Source of the DNA: an uncultured Bacteroidota bacterium
GTDB taxonomy: Bacteria; Bacteroidota; Ignavibacteria; UBA10030; UBA8401
Length of the DNA stretch: 16,588 nt
Assembly: GCA_937920105.1 (NCBI GenBank)
Contig: CALETH010000024.1
Span: 1 to 16,588 of the forward strand
Direction: 5' to 3'
Every line of letters begins with the position of its first letter. Position 1 is the stretch's first letter. This document shows, in pieces, positions 1 through 6,785 of the stretch. The notes under the pieces were generated by a model. That model saw only the letters and a list, made by a program, of their open reading frames with translations. It did not search any database and was not told the origin of the DNA. The position numbers and the translations under genes were made by a program.

Positions 1-236
1 TCGGTCTTTCCTGAAAACATGGAGCCACAGATCACTTCGATCCATCCCTGTCGCCTTCCGCGATGTGAGGTATTCTCCAGAAACATGGCGCAAACCTAAC
101 CGGATTTGGTCCAGAAAAGCGCACGAAAGGTGCAAAAATTGACCATTTTCCTGACGATTTTCCCTGAAAAGCTGTCGCCAGACTTGCAGGGAAGATGTTC
201 GGGGGTTACGTTTGCCGGCCGATAAAAATCAGTGCT
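1..236. other. GC-rich stretch with no recognised gene
   Basis: I see no gene I can support here. The G+C content is about 49% by manual count, against roughly 30% in most of the window. Frame 1 is open from base 1 to a stop at about 97-99 (32 codons), so it could be the tail of an upstream gene, but the peptide is not one I recognise. A reverse-strand open frame crosses into the yebC gene and is judged to be a shadow. Loosely similar short strings (cctgaaaacatgg near 10, cagaaacatggcg near 78) hint at weak internal repetition. It could be a foreign fragment, a repeat or an assembly-edge artefact. Confidence 0.4.
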
Positions 237-947
237 ATGGGACGCATATTTGAAAAACGAAAGCATAAAATGTTTGCCCGCTTTGCAAAAATGTCCAAAG
301 CGTTTAACCGCATTCGCAAAGAAATAGAAATTGCCGTAAAAGCCGGCGGACCAGAACCCAAATCCAATCCGCAACTACGGATGGCAATGCAAAACGCAAA
401 AAGCGTGAACATGCCCAAAGACCGCGTTGAAGCAGCGATAAAACGTGCCTCCAGTAAAGATACCAGCGGTTATCAAGAAATTGTGTATGAAGGATACGGA
501 CCTCACGGCATTGCCGTTTTGGTAGAATCCGCAACTGATAATCCAACAAGAACTGTAGCAAATATACGACATCATTTTAGAGAACACGGCGGTACACTCG
601 GGCAAACTGGCTCCATCAATTTTATGTTTGAACGAAAGGGCTTATTTAAAATTGCTTTAGAAAAAATTCAAGACATTGATACATTTGAATTGGAAATGAT
701 TGACCACGGTCTGGATGATTTAACCGGAGATGAGCAATTTATTTATCTCTACACATCATTTACAAATTTTGGAATGATGCAAAAAGCATTAGAAGAAAAA
801 AATACTGAAGTTGCCAGCACAGAATTACAATACATTCCTACCACAACAAAAGAACTTTCCGAAGAACAACAAAAAGAAGTTCACGCACTTATTGAAGCAT
901 TAGAAGAAGATGATGATGTGCAAAGTGTGTACCATACCATGCACTAA
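237..947 (+). CDS. yebC: YebC/PmpR-family transcription or translation factor
   Basis: This is a 236-residue YebC/PmpR-family (TACO1-like) protein. Members have been described as DNA-binding regulators and, more recently, as factors that help ribosomes through difficult stretches such as proline runs; the role here is inferred. The N-terminus MGRIFEKRKHKMFARFAKMS is the form seen in Bacteroidota-type YebC, which replaces the MAGHSKWANIKHRK start of other bacteria. Next come the family core segments KAGGPEPKSNPQLRMAMQNA and NMPKDRVEAAIKRA (about residues 40-75), the YEGYGPHGIAVLVE block (about 83-96) and GGTLGQTGSINFMF near 120-133. The protein ends in an acidic tail, EALEEDDDVQSVYHTM. The frame stays open upstream to an ATG at 195, but those 14 extra residues do not resemble the family, so the ATG at 237 is chosen. 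No clear Shine-Dalgarno site precedes it. It is the first gene of a plus-strand cluster. Confidence 0.93.
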   Translation: MGRIFEKRKHKMFARFAKMSKAFNRIRKEIEIAVKAGGPEPKSNPQLRMAMQNAKSVNMPKDRVEAAIKRASSKDTSGYQEIVYEGYGPHGIAVLVESATDNPTRTVANIRHHFREHGGTLGQTGSINFMFERKGLFKIALEKIQDIDTFELEMIDHGLDDLTGDEQFIYLYTSFTNFGMMQKALEEKNTEVASTELQYIPTTTKELSEEQQKEVHALIEALEEDDDVQSVYHTMH

Positions 948-956
948 TATTTTTAA

Positions 957-971
957 AACTCTGGCAGAGTT
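957..971. repeat. Short inverted repeat in the yebC-glycosyltransferase spacer
   Basis: A perfect 6-bp inverted repeat, AACTCT-GGC-AGAGTT, lies 9 bp after the yebC stop. It directly follows TTTTTAAAACT (950-960), an 11-mer also found in the next two spacers of this cluster. There is no T-run after the stem, so a standard terminator is unlikely. It looks like a shorter relative of the palindromes at 2579 and 3358. Confidence 0.6.
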
Positions 972-1004
972 AGATGAATAATTGAAACTTCAATACGCTA
1001 ATTT

Positions 1005-2576
1005 ATGGTTGCAACAAAAACATTAACAAATTCAACAAGTCATTCCCGCGAAAGCGGGAATCCAGTTTTATGGAAATATCAACATATATTTTTTATCATC
1101 ATTGTTGTTAGCATAAATTTTTCCGCCGCACTTTTCACCAAAAGTCTCTGGGGTGATGAAGTGTGGAGCATTCATTGTGCAGAGAAATCTTGGAATGATT
1201 TTTTTTCTACACTCTCTTCTGATTATCATCCCCCACTCTATTTTATTTTTCTCAAATTCTGGATTTCTTTTTTTGGAAATTCTGAAATTTCTGTAAGAAT
1301 TTTTCAAGGAATTCAAAGTTGTTTTTTTCTTTTTTCAACACTATTTCTTTTTCGTAAAATTTTTCCGGAAAAACGGTATCATCCTTTTTTCTTTGTATTT
1401 CTTTTTTCTGGAGAGTTGTGGTTGTTTTCTCCAATGATACGATATTATGTTTTTGCAGCGACTCTTGTTGTAAGTGCTACTGTATTTTTATTACAATGGA
1501 TAGAAACTCATTCTAAAAAATATTTTTATCTTCTCATTTTCAATTATATTGCTCTTCTTTATACAGATTATCCTTCTTCAATTATTATTGTTATTCACGG
1601 AATATATATAGTGTTTTTTCATAAAGATTTTTTCAAAAAATTTTTATTTGCAACAACAGCAGTTGCTTTTGCATTTCTTCCATGGTTGATAATTTTTATT
1701 CGGCAATTACAGCAACTTCACCATTCACCTCAAATTGCGGATTTTAATACTTCTCCATTAAGCATTATTCTAAAATTCAGTTACAGTATTTATGCTTTTT
1801 TGTTTGGAGAAACAGTTTTTCCTTCTGAAATTATTACTATCATTACTGTATTTGTGTTAAGTGTTATCTTTTTTGTAGAAAGAAAAAATATTTTTAAGAT
1901 TTTCAAAAATCATTCTACAATATTTCTTTTATTCATAATAAGTATTGGGATTCTATTTACCAGTATTATTACAACAGTTATTTCGCAACACACCAGTTTC
2001 ATTTATACACCTTCACGAACTTTTTTTGCTTTACCATTCTTCTTTATTTTTTTAGGAAAAATATATTCATCTATAGAAAAAAAAATCATACAGCAAATTT
2101 TTATTATACTACTATTATTAGTGAATTTTTATTCCATTACAAATTGGGCATTCAATAGAAATTTTATGATGCCTGTCTATGCATCTCCATGGAAAGAAAT
2201 ATTTTCCTCTCTTAATAAAACAAGAGGGTTAATTATTTCCGATGAATCCGAAGTTTATAAGTATTATTATAATCAATTATTTGATGTTCCCTACAAAATT
2301 TTTCCAACCTTAATTTCTGTACAATCTTTAGATGAATTAAAAAGCGAGTTATCTATTCATAAAACAAAGAATTTGTTTCTTCTCACCACAGGAAGAGAAT
2401 CTACAGAATTGGAAATCAATACTGAAATTATTGATTATCTCAAACTACACGGGAAAAAATTGAACGAGCAAAAATTTTTACTTATTGATGAAGATTACAA
2501 AAAATTCAAAAATAAAATATTACAACGAAGTTCTTACGATGCAAAATTTACTGTAACACAATATCAATTACCTTAA
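1005..2576 (+). CDS. Polytopic membrane glycosyltransferase, GT39/ArnT-like (GT-C fold)
   Basis: This 523-residue integral membrane protein has about ten hydrophobic segments between residues 28 and 390, followed by a soluble tail of about 130 residues. The first external loop carries SLWGDEVWS (Asp51-Glu52) and later HPPLYF (75-80), the acidic-pair and HPP pattern of GT-C enzymes of the PMT/ArnT type. These use a lipid-linked sugar donor on the periplasmic side of the membrane. The acceptor cannot be told; a lipid or cell-surface polymer is likely. The ATG at 1005 is the only ATG before the first membrane segment. Oddly, residues 13-21 (HSRESGNPV) come from a palindromic repeat at 1042-1061, so the N-terminus may be partly repeat-derived, or a non-ATG start just downstream may be used. 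The gene is very AT-rich, with many phenylalanine TTT codons. Confidence 0.8.
   Translation: MVATKTLTNSTSHSRESGNPVLWKYQHIFFIIIVVSINFSAALFTKSLWGDEVWSIHCAEKSWNDFFSTLSSDYHPPLYFIFLKFWISFFGNSEISVRIFQGIQSCFFLFSTLFLFRKIFPEKRYHPFFFVFLFSGELWLFSPMIRYYVFAATLVVSATVFLLQWIETHSKKYFYLLIFNYIALLYTDYPSSIIIVIHGIYIVFFHKDFFKKFLFATTAVAFAFLPWLIIFIRQLQQLHHSPQIADFNTSPLSIILKFSYSIYAFLFGETVFPSEIITIITVFVLSVIFFVERKNIFKIFKNHSTIFLLFIISIGILFTSIITTVISQHTSFIYTPSRTFFALPFFFIFLGKIYSSIEKKIIQQIFIILLLLVNFYSITNWAFNRNFMMPVYASPWKEIFSSLNKTRGLIISDESEVYKYYYNQLFDVPYKIFPTLISVQSLDELKSELSIHKTKNLFLLTTGRESTELEINTEIIDYLKLHGKKLNEQKFLLIDEDYKKFKNKILQRSSYDAKFTVTQYQLP
1042..1061. repeat. REP/dRS3-like palindrome (ATTCCCGC-GAAA-GCGGGAAT)
   Basis: A perfect 8-bp inverted repeat closes a GAAA tetraloop and is followed by TCCAG. 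The core resembles the widespread CATTCCCGCG...CGGGAATCCAG family of dispersed palindromes, compare dRS3 in Neisseria, whose accidental translation gives peptides such as HSRESGNP. Its high G+C stands out from the surroundings. It lies inside the predicted 5' coding region of the glycosyltransferase. Confidence 0.8.
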
Positions 2577-2578
2577 TG

Positions 2579-2611
2579 AGATTACAAAAGTTTTTAAAAC
2601 TTTTGTAATCT
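2579..2611. repeat. 33-bp perfect palindrome upstream of truA
   Basis: The arms AGATTACAAAAGTTTT (2579-2594) and AAAACTTTTGTAATCT (2596-2611) are perfect complements around one central T. The palindrome begins 2 bp after the glycosyltransferase stop and ends 9 bp before the truA ATG. It would form a 16-bp, AT-rich hairpin in RNA, but no T-run follows. A sister copy with a compensating pair of changes lies on the other side of truA. Confidence 0.85.
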
Positions 2612-2620
2612 ATACTCACA

Positions 2621-3352
2621 ATGCGAAATCTTAAAATTACCATAGAATATGACGGAACGAACTTTGTTGGTTGGCAACGCCAAACTCATGGACGCAGTGT
2701 GCAAGAAGAAATTGAAACTGCCTTACAAAAACTTTGCAATGAACCAATAACCATTACCGGTGCTGGAAGAACTGATTCTGGAGTTCATGCACGTGGACAA
2801 GTAGCAAATTTTAAAACTACATCTTCTTTTCCAAACGAAAAATTTCTTTATTCACTCAATAGCATTTTGCCTGAAGATATTACACTAAAAAATATTGAAG
2901 AAGTTCCGTTAGAATTTTCTGCACGATATAGTGCAAAAGAGCGTCTCTATCATTATCATATTTCTCTTGCAAAAACTTCCATTGAACGTATGTATTGTTG
3001 GCAAGTTCATTATCCATTAAATTTTGAATTAATAAATATTGCAACACAGATTCTCCTTTCAACACAAGATTTTCAATCATTTTGCAAAGTAGAATCAGAG
3101 GTAGAACATTATCGATGTTCTATTATAAAAGCAGAGTGGGAAAAATTAGAAAATTCACGGTGGATTTTTAAAATATCTGCAAATCGATTTTTACATGGAA
3201 TGGTTCGTGCAATTGTTGGCACTCTTATTGATGTTGGTCGCGGTTATACAACTATAGAACAATTTCACTTTATTATTGATTCTCGCAATAGGCAAAATGC
3301 AGGAATGGCTGCTCCACCTCACGGACTTTTTTTAATGGAAGTGAAATATTAG
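2621..3352 (+). CDS. truA: tRNA pseudouridine(38-40) synthase TruA
   Basis: TruA converts uridines at positions 38-40 of the tRNA anticodon arm to pseudouridine in the cytoplasm. The 243-residue length is normal for the family. The N-terminus LKITIEYDGTNFVGWQRQ (4-21) is the TruA opening strand. The catalytic motif GAGRTDSGVHARGQVANF follows, with the nucleophile Asp52, equivalent to Asp60 of the E. coli enzyme. Later family segments include SARYSAKERLYHYHIS (about 105-120), FQSFCKV (near 151-157), and the C-terminal FLHGMVRAIVGTLIDVGRG and AAPPHGLFL blocks. The ATG at 2621 fits the family start exactly. There is no clear Shine-Dalgarno site. The gene is tightly framed by two 33-bp palindromes, one 9 bp before its start and one 5 bp after its stop. 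Confidence 0.96.
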   Translation: MRNLKITIEYDGTNFVGWQRQTHGRSVQEEIETALQKLCNEPITITGAGRTDSGVHARGQVANFKTTSSFPNEKFLYSLNSILPEDITLKNIEEVPLEFSARYSAKERLYHYHISLAKTSIERMYCWQVHYPLNFELINIATQILLSTQDFQSFCKVESEVEHYRCSIIKAEWEKLENSRWIFKISANRFLHGMVRAIVGTLIDVGRGYTTIEQFHFIIDSRNRQNAGMAAPPHGLFLMEVKY

Positions 3353-3357
3353 TGTGG

Positions 3358-3390
3358 AGATAACAAAAGTTTTTAAAACTTTTGTTATCT
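3358..3390. repeat. 33-bp perfect palindrome downstream of truA
   Basis: The arms AGATAACAAAAGTTTT (3358-3373) and AAAACTTTTGTTATCT (3375-3390) are perfect complements around a central T. It matches the palindrome at 2579-2611 except for one base in each arm (T to A on the left, A to T on the right), so pairing is kept. It starts 5 bp after the truA stop and ends 22 bp before the next start. Confidence 0.85.
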
Positions 3391-3412
3391 TACTGAAGTT
3401 ACAAATAAAAAT

Positions 3413-4255
3413 ATGCAACAATCATTCTGGAAAAAAATACTCTCTCTCTTTTCTTCACAATCTTCACCAATTTCAGAAGATGAAATTCTGCAAATTTTGG
3501 AAGAAGGAAAAAAAAGCGGTGCCATTGCTCCTGCTGAACACGAACTTATTAAAAGTATTCTCGAATTTACTGATACCACTGCAAAAGAAATCATGGTTCC
3601 GCGAAATGATATTGTTGCTATGGATATTGATACTCCACGCGAAATTCTTATTCACAAAGTTATTGATGAGGGATATTCTCGCATTCCCGTTTATAAAGAA
3701 TCTTTAGATTCAATTATTGGAATTCTCTACACAAAAGATTTATTAGGAGTGTTGGAACACAGAGATATTATTATTCTTCATGATATTTTGCGTCCCCCCT
3801 ATTTTATTCCTGAATTTAAAAAAATCAGTGAACTTTTGGGAGATTTACAAAGTAAGAAACAACATCTTGCAATTGTTGTTGATGAATTTGGCGGAACAGA
3901 AGGAATTGTTACGATAGAAGATATTGTTGAAGAAATTGTGGGGGAAATTCACGATGAATATGATGAAGAAGGCAGAGATATAGAAAAAAGTTCTGATGGT
4001 TCTTTATTAGTGAATGGAAAAATTAGTATCCATGATTTTAACGAAAAATTTCACGCAGCGATTCCGGAAGATAATGATTATGATACGTTAAGCGGATTTC
4101 TTCAAAAACATATCGGACAAATTCCTGAACTTCATCAAGACATTATTTATGAACATTTTATTTTCACTATCACGAAAAAAAATGTTCGAAGAATTAGGCA
4201 AGTAAAAGTAAAGATACTTAAAAACTCCACTACCGTTGCAAATTCCATTCCGTAA
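3413..4255 (+). CDS. CBS-domain protein of the CorC/HlyC family (soluble type)
   Basis: The gene encodes 280 residues. A short N-terminal helix carries EDEILQILEEGKKSG and HELIKSILEFTDTTAKEIMVPR. Two CBS domains follow (about 60-118 and 124-180; note SRIPVYKESLDSIIGILYTK and AIVVDEFGGTEGIVTIEDI). The C-terminal CorC_HlyC transporter-associated domain (about 194-269) includes DYDTLSGFL. CBS pairs usually bind adenine nucleotides. Family members are linked to Mg2+/Co2+ export or resistance. The DUF21 membrane domain of full-length relatives is absent, so this is the soluble E. coli CorC-like architecture, and any transport role would need a partner. The hemolysin name of the family is historical. 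The ATG at 3413 is the first in frame and has no clear Shine-Dalgarno site. It is the last gene of the plus-strand cluster, converging on the LRR gene. Confidence 0.9.
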   Translation: MQQSFWKKILSLFSSQSSPISEDEILQILEEGKKSGAIAPAEHELIKSILEFTDTTAKEIMVPRNDIVAMDIDTPREILIHKVIDEGYSRIPVYKESLDSIIGILYTKDLLGVLEHRDIIILHDILRPPYFIPEFKKISELLGDLQSKKQHLAIVVDEFGGTEGIVTIEDIVEEIVGEIHDEYDEEGRDIEKSSDGSLLVNGKISIHDFNEKFHAAIPEDNDYDTLSGFLQKHIGQIPELHQDIIYEHFIFTITKKNVRRIRQVKVKILKNSTTVANSIP

Positions 4256-4320
4256 TAGGGACATCAGAATCCACAAAAAGTTTTGCCATTCCTGAGAAAC
4301 AAAAAATCCAGTTTTATAAA

Positions 4321-4354
4321 AAAATAAGAGCAGATAAAAATCTGCCCTTATTTT
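4321..4354. terminator. Bidirectional intrinsic-type terminator between converging genes
   Basis: AAAATAAGAGCAGAT (4321-4335) and ATCTGCCCTTATTTT (4340-4354) form a 15-bp stem with an AAAA loop. There is one A-C mismatch when read on the plus strand, which becomes a G-U pair on the minus strand. A-rich and T-rich ends on the two sides would give a U-run in either direction. It lies 65 bp after the CorC-like stop and 24 bp after the LRR stop on the other strand, the expected place to end both transcripts. Confidence 0.75.
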
Positions 4355-4378
4355 GTAATTTCTCGTCTTTGAAAAAAA

Positions 4379-6676
4379 TTATTTCACTAACATCATTTTT
4401 TTGATTTCAGAAATTTTTCCTGCTGTCAATTTATAAAAATATATCCCACTGGAAAGTGAACTACCATCAAATTTTACTTGATAAATCCCTGCCGACTTTT
4501 CTTCATTCACTAATGTTGCAACTTCTTCTCCTAAGATATTGTACACTTTTAAGGTTACGAATGTATTTACTGGAAGTTGATAATTAATTGTTGTTGTTGG
4601 ATTAAATGGATTAGGAAAATTTTGTTCTACTTTTATGCTGGTTGGTATTGTATGTACTAATACTTCTGTACTATACATTACTTTTCCATCAGTATCAGTT
4701 TGTTTCAAACGGTAAAGATATTTTTCAGCAAGAATATTTTTATCTATAAATGTATAATGATGTGATGTATAACTGGTACCATTTCCTTTTACTAAACCTA
4801 CGGTTTTCCATTCTGGTTTTTGATGTTTGAATTCTGCTTTTTGCACTTCAAATTTTTCATTATTGATTTCACTTGCGGTATTCCAAAATAATTCTACATT
4901 ACTATTTTTTATTGTTGCTGTAAATGTAAGTAACGTTACTGGAAGTGGATTATTAGCATTATCTCCTCCTATTGCAAAATCAGAAAATGAAGTCAATCCA
5001 CTAATGGTAATTTTCGGTGCATTATATGAAATTGTTGCTCCTAAATCGGCAACAACATCTTGCCATACAGATGTTGCATTAGAACGTTTTAATATTTTAA
5101 GAGCGTTAAAATTCGTGATGCTATCTATACCTGTTAAATCTAATGTAATATCATACATAAAATTTGTTAAACCAGTATTAGTAATGGTCCAATATTTATC
5201 TGAAAAAACATAATCTACTCCACTTGGCAATCCTCCAACTACTGTAGGGTTATTATTGGTAGATGCATTTAATGAACCATCAGTATCTGTGGCATTGGTA
5301 AAATTAATTAATACATTAGTATTTCCAAGACCGAATAATCCTGTTGTTCCAGTAGAAACACTAGGATTATTAATGTTATTTAAAACTGTAATTACAGTAG
5401 TTCCAGCATCCTTATCAATAAATGTTGTATAACCAGATGGCATATAAATCGTATCTAAATAAATATTATTTTGACACTCTAATAAAGTTAATGCTGTATT
5501 ATTCCAAAGATTAAGGGTGGTAAGCGAATCATTTGAACAATAAAATTGCTGTAAATTAACTACATGAGAAACATCAAGGGTGGTTAATTTTGTAGATGGA
5601 CAATTTAATTCCCATAATAAAGTACTAGTCCCTACTATTAAGGAGGTAAGCGGGGAATTACCACATCGTAATTGTTCCAATTTAATGCAAGAAGAAAAAT
5701 CTAATGAAGAAACATTGGTATTAAAACTATTAAAATATCGCAATGAATCATTTCCATTAATGATTATTTCACTTAATGTTGGTATATCGTAACACATTAA
5801 GGCTTGTAATAATGGAGATACAGAAATATCAAGAGTAGTAATACCTGTATTAAAACATTCTACAAAAGTTAAAGAATCACCAAGTATCAATGTGGTAAGA
5901 GATGGTGTATCAAAACATTGTAACATTTTTAAGGAATGTAGTGTAGAAACATCAAGAGTAGTAATTCCTGTTATTCCGGCTCCTAAAATTTCTAATGTAG
6001 AATTGAGTGTAAGAGAAGTTAAAGAAGGAATAAAATTACATTGCAATTCTTTCAATGAAGTCAAGTTAGAAACATCTAATGCTGTAAGATTATTTTGTGA
6101 ACAATCTAATTTTTCTATACTATTGCTTAGTGTCAACGATGTAATTGGATTACCAGCACACAATAATACTTTAAGTGATGACAATGAAGAAACATCAAGT
6201 GTTGTTAAATTATTATAAGAACAATTTAAAAATCGTAAATTTGGTGAAGAGGATACATTTAATGTAGAAATGTTAGCACCATCACAATCCAAAGTATCTA
6301 TAGTATTATTAAGAACTAATGTAGTAAGATATTGATTACTACCACATTTAAGATAGGTAAGGTTTGGTAATACAGAAATGTCTAATGACGAGACTTGTGC
6401 ATTATAACAATCTAATCTTACTAAATTTGTAAATGCTTCTATTCCTGTCATATCATAAATGTTTAAACTTGGCACCTTTATATCTGTAATAGTAATGATA
6501 TTGGGAACTATCACTGTATCTCCAGTTCCTTGTGTAATATTATATGACGGGATGTGGTTAATCAATCCATTTCTAAAATCTACGTCCGGCACATACACTT
6601 TTGTTTGTGCATTCGCAGTATATATAAATGTGAAGAACACAAGCGTTTTGATTATTTGTTGTACTATGTATTTCAT
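4379..6676 (-). CDS. Secreted leucine-rich-repeat protein with type IX secretion sorting domain
   Basis: This 765-residue exported protein begins with a signal peptide, MKYIVQQIIKTLVFFTFIYTANA, residues 1-23. A stretch rich in leucine-rich repeats spans about 74-415 in units of 20-22 residues that pair into a period of about 41 (NLTTLDVSSLSSLKVLLCAGN and similar). Most units carry a cysteine at the same place (LDC, LKC, LNC, LQC, LMC), a buried ladder. Residues about 430-575 form an uncharacterised beta-rich region ending FSDFAIGG, followed by a fibronectin-like stretch (about 580-680). The last 83 residues, from VEQNFPNPFNPTTTINYQLP, are a type A (TIGR04183-like) C-terminal sorting domain, normally removed as the type IX system attaches the protein to the surface. 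Ligand unknown; adhesion or recognition is inferred. It has an unusually strong AAGGAGA ribosome site and a plausible promoter. Confidence 0.88.
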   Translation of the reverse strand: MKYIVQQIIKTLVFFTFIYTANAQTKVYVPDVDFRNGLINHIPSYNITQGTGDTVIVPNIITITDIKVPSLNIYDMTGIEAFTNLVRLDCYNAQVSSLDISVLPNLTYLKCGSNQYLTTLVLNNTIDTLDCDGANISTLNVSSSPNLRFLNCSYNNLTTLDVSSLSSLKVLLCAGNPITSLTLSNSIEKLDCSQNNLTALDVSNLTSLKELQCNFIPSLTSLTLNSTLEILGAGITGITTLDVSTLHSLKMLQCFDTPSLTTLILGDSLTFVECFNTGITTLDISVSPLLQALMCYDIPTLSEIIINGNDSLRYFNSFNTNVSSLDFSSCIKLEQLRCGNSPLTSLIVGTSTLLWELNCPSTKLTTLDVSHVVNLQQFYCSNDSLTTLNLWNNTALTLLECQNNIYLDTIYMPSGYTTFIDKDAGTTVITVLNNINNPSVSTGTTGLFGLGNTNVLINFTNATDTDGSLNASTNNNPTVVGGLPSGVDYVFSDKYWTITNTGLTNFMYDITLDLTGIDSITNFNALKILKRSNATSVWQDVVADLGATISYNAPKITISGLTSFSDFAIGGDNANNPLPVTLLTFTATIKNSNVELFWNTASEINNEKFEVQKAEFKHQKPEWKTVGLVKGNGTSYTSHHYTFIDKNILAEKYLYRLKQTDTDGKVMYSTEVLVHTIPTSIKVEQNFPNPFNPTTTINYQLPVNTFVTLKVYNILGEEVATLVNEEKSAGIYQVKFDGSSLSSGIYFYKLTAGKISEIKKMMLVK
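5432..6457 (-). repeat. Coding tandem repeats of about 120-123 bp in the LRR region
   Basis: DNA inside the LRR gene repeats with a period of about 120-123 bp. On the plus strand, the string AGAAACATC or a close variant recurs near 5822, 5945, 6068 and 6188. Each DNA unit corresponds to about 41 residues, that is two LRRs. Near-identical DNA between units suggests growth by tandem duplication and possible copy-number change. Confidence 0.7.
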
Positions 6677-6680
6677 GGTA

Positions 6681-6687
6681 TCTCCTT
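6681..6687 (-). promoter_or_regulatory. Strong Shine-Dalgarno site of the LRR gene
   Basis: On the minus strand AAGGAGA lies 4 bases before the ATG at 6676, separated by TACC. It is the best ribosome-binding site in a window where most genes show none, which suggests high expression of this surface protein. Confidence 0.75.
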
Positions 6688-6720
6688 AAATGTAGGTTAA
6701 TAAATAAATTTTGAAGACAA

Positions 6721-6749
6721 AATATATATCTCTATGTGTGCATATGCAA
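6721..6749 (-). promoter_or_regulatory. Putative promoter of the LRR gene
   Basis: On the minus strand TTGCAT (6749-6744) and TATATT (6726-6721) are spaced by 17 bases, a sigma-70-like arrangement. The overlapping TATATATTTTG also resembles the -7 element TAnnTTTG of Bacteroidota. It would give a leader of about 35-40 bases. AT-rich DNA makes chance matches easy. Confidence 0.4.
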
Positions 6750-6759
6750 CTATTTTTTT

Positions 6760-6785
6760 GAGAATGTGATTTCTCTCACATTCTC
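6760..6785. terminator. Stem-loop overlapping the hpnE stop codon
   Basis: GAGAATGTGA (6760-6769) and TCACATTCTC (6776-6785) form a perfect 10-bp stem with a 6-base loop, overlapping the hpnE stop codon (6784-6786). On the minus strand it is followed by an A-run rather than a T-run, so it is not a standard intrinsic terminator. It could protect the 3' end of the hpn transcript or partly separate it from the LRR gene. Confidence 0.4.

Noticed and set aside
195..236. Earlier ATG for yebC
   Set aside because: The extra 14 residues do not fit the family, whose Bacteroidota form begins MGR at 237.
96..374. Reverse-strand open frame of 92 codons at the window start
   Set aside because: It overlaps the well-supported yebC gene, matches nothing I recognise and has shadow-like composition.
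2579..2611. Intrinsic terminator reading of the truA-flanking palindromes
   Set aside because: The stems are AT-rich and have no T-run after them, so a standard terminator is not supported, though RNA processing remains possible.
3354..3707. Plus-strand open frame of 117 codons overlapping the CorC-like gene
   Set aside because: It starts within the palindrome region and runs in another frame over strong CBS-domain coding sequence.
5580..6218. Plus-strand open frames inside the LRR gene
   Set aside because: They mirror the repeat codons of the minus-strand gene and have no start signals or recognisable product.
5432..6457. CRISPR-like or noncoding tandem array
   Set aside because: The repeats of about 120 bp are in frame and encode leucine-rich repeats; there are no short identical repeats with unique spacers.
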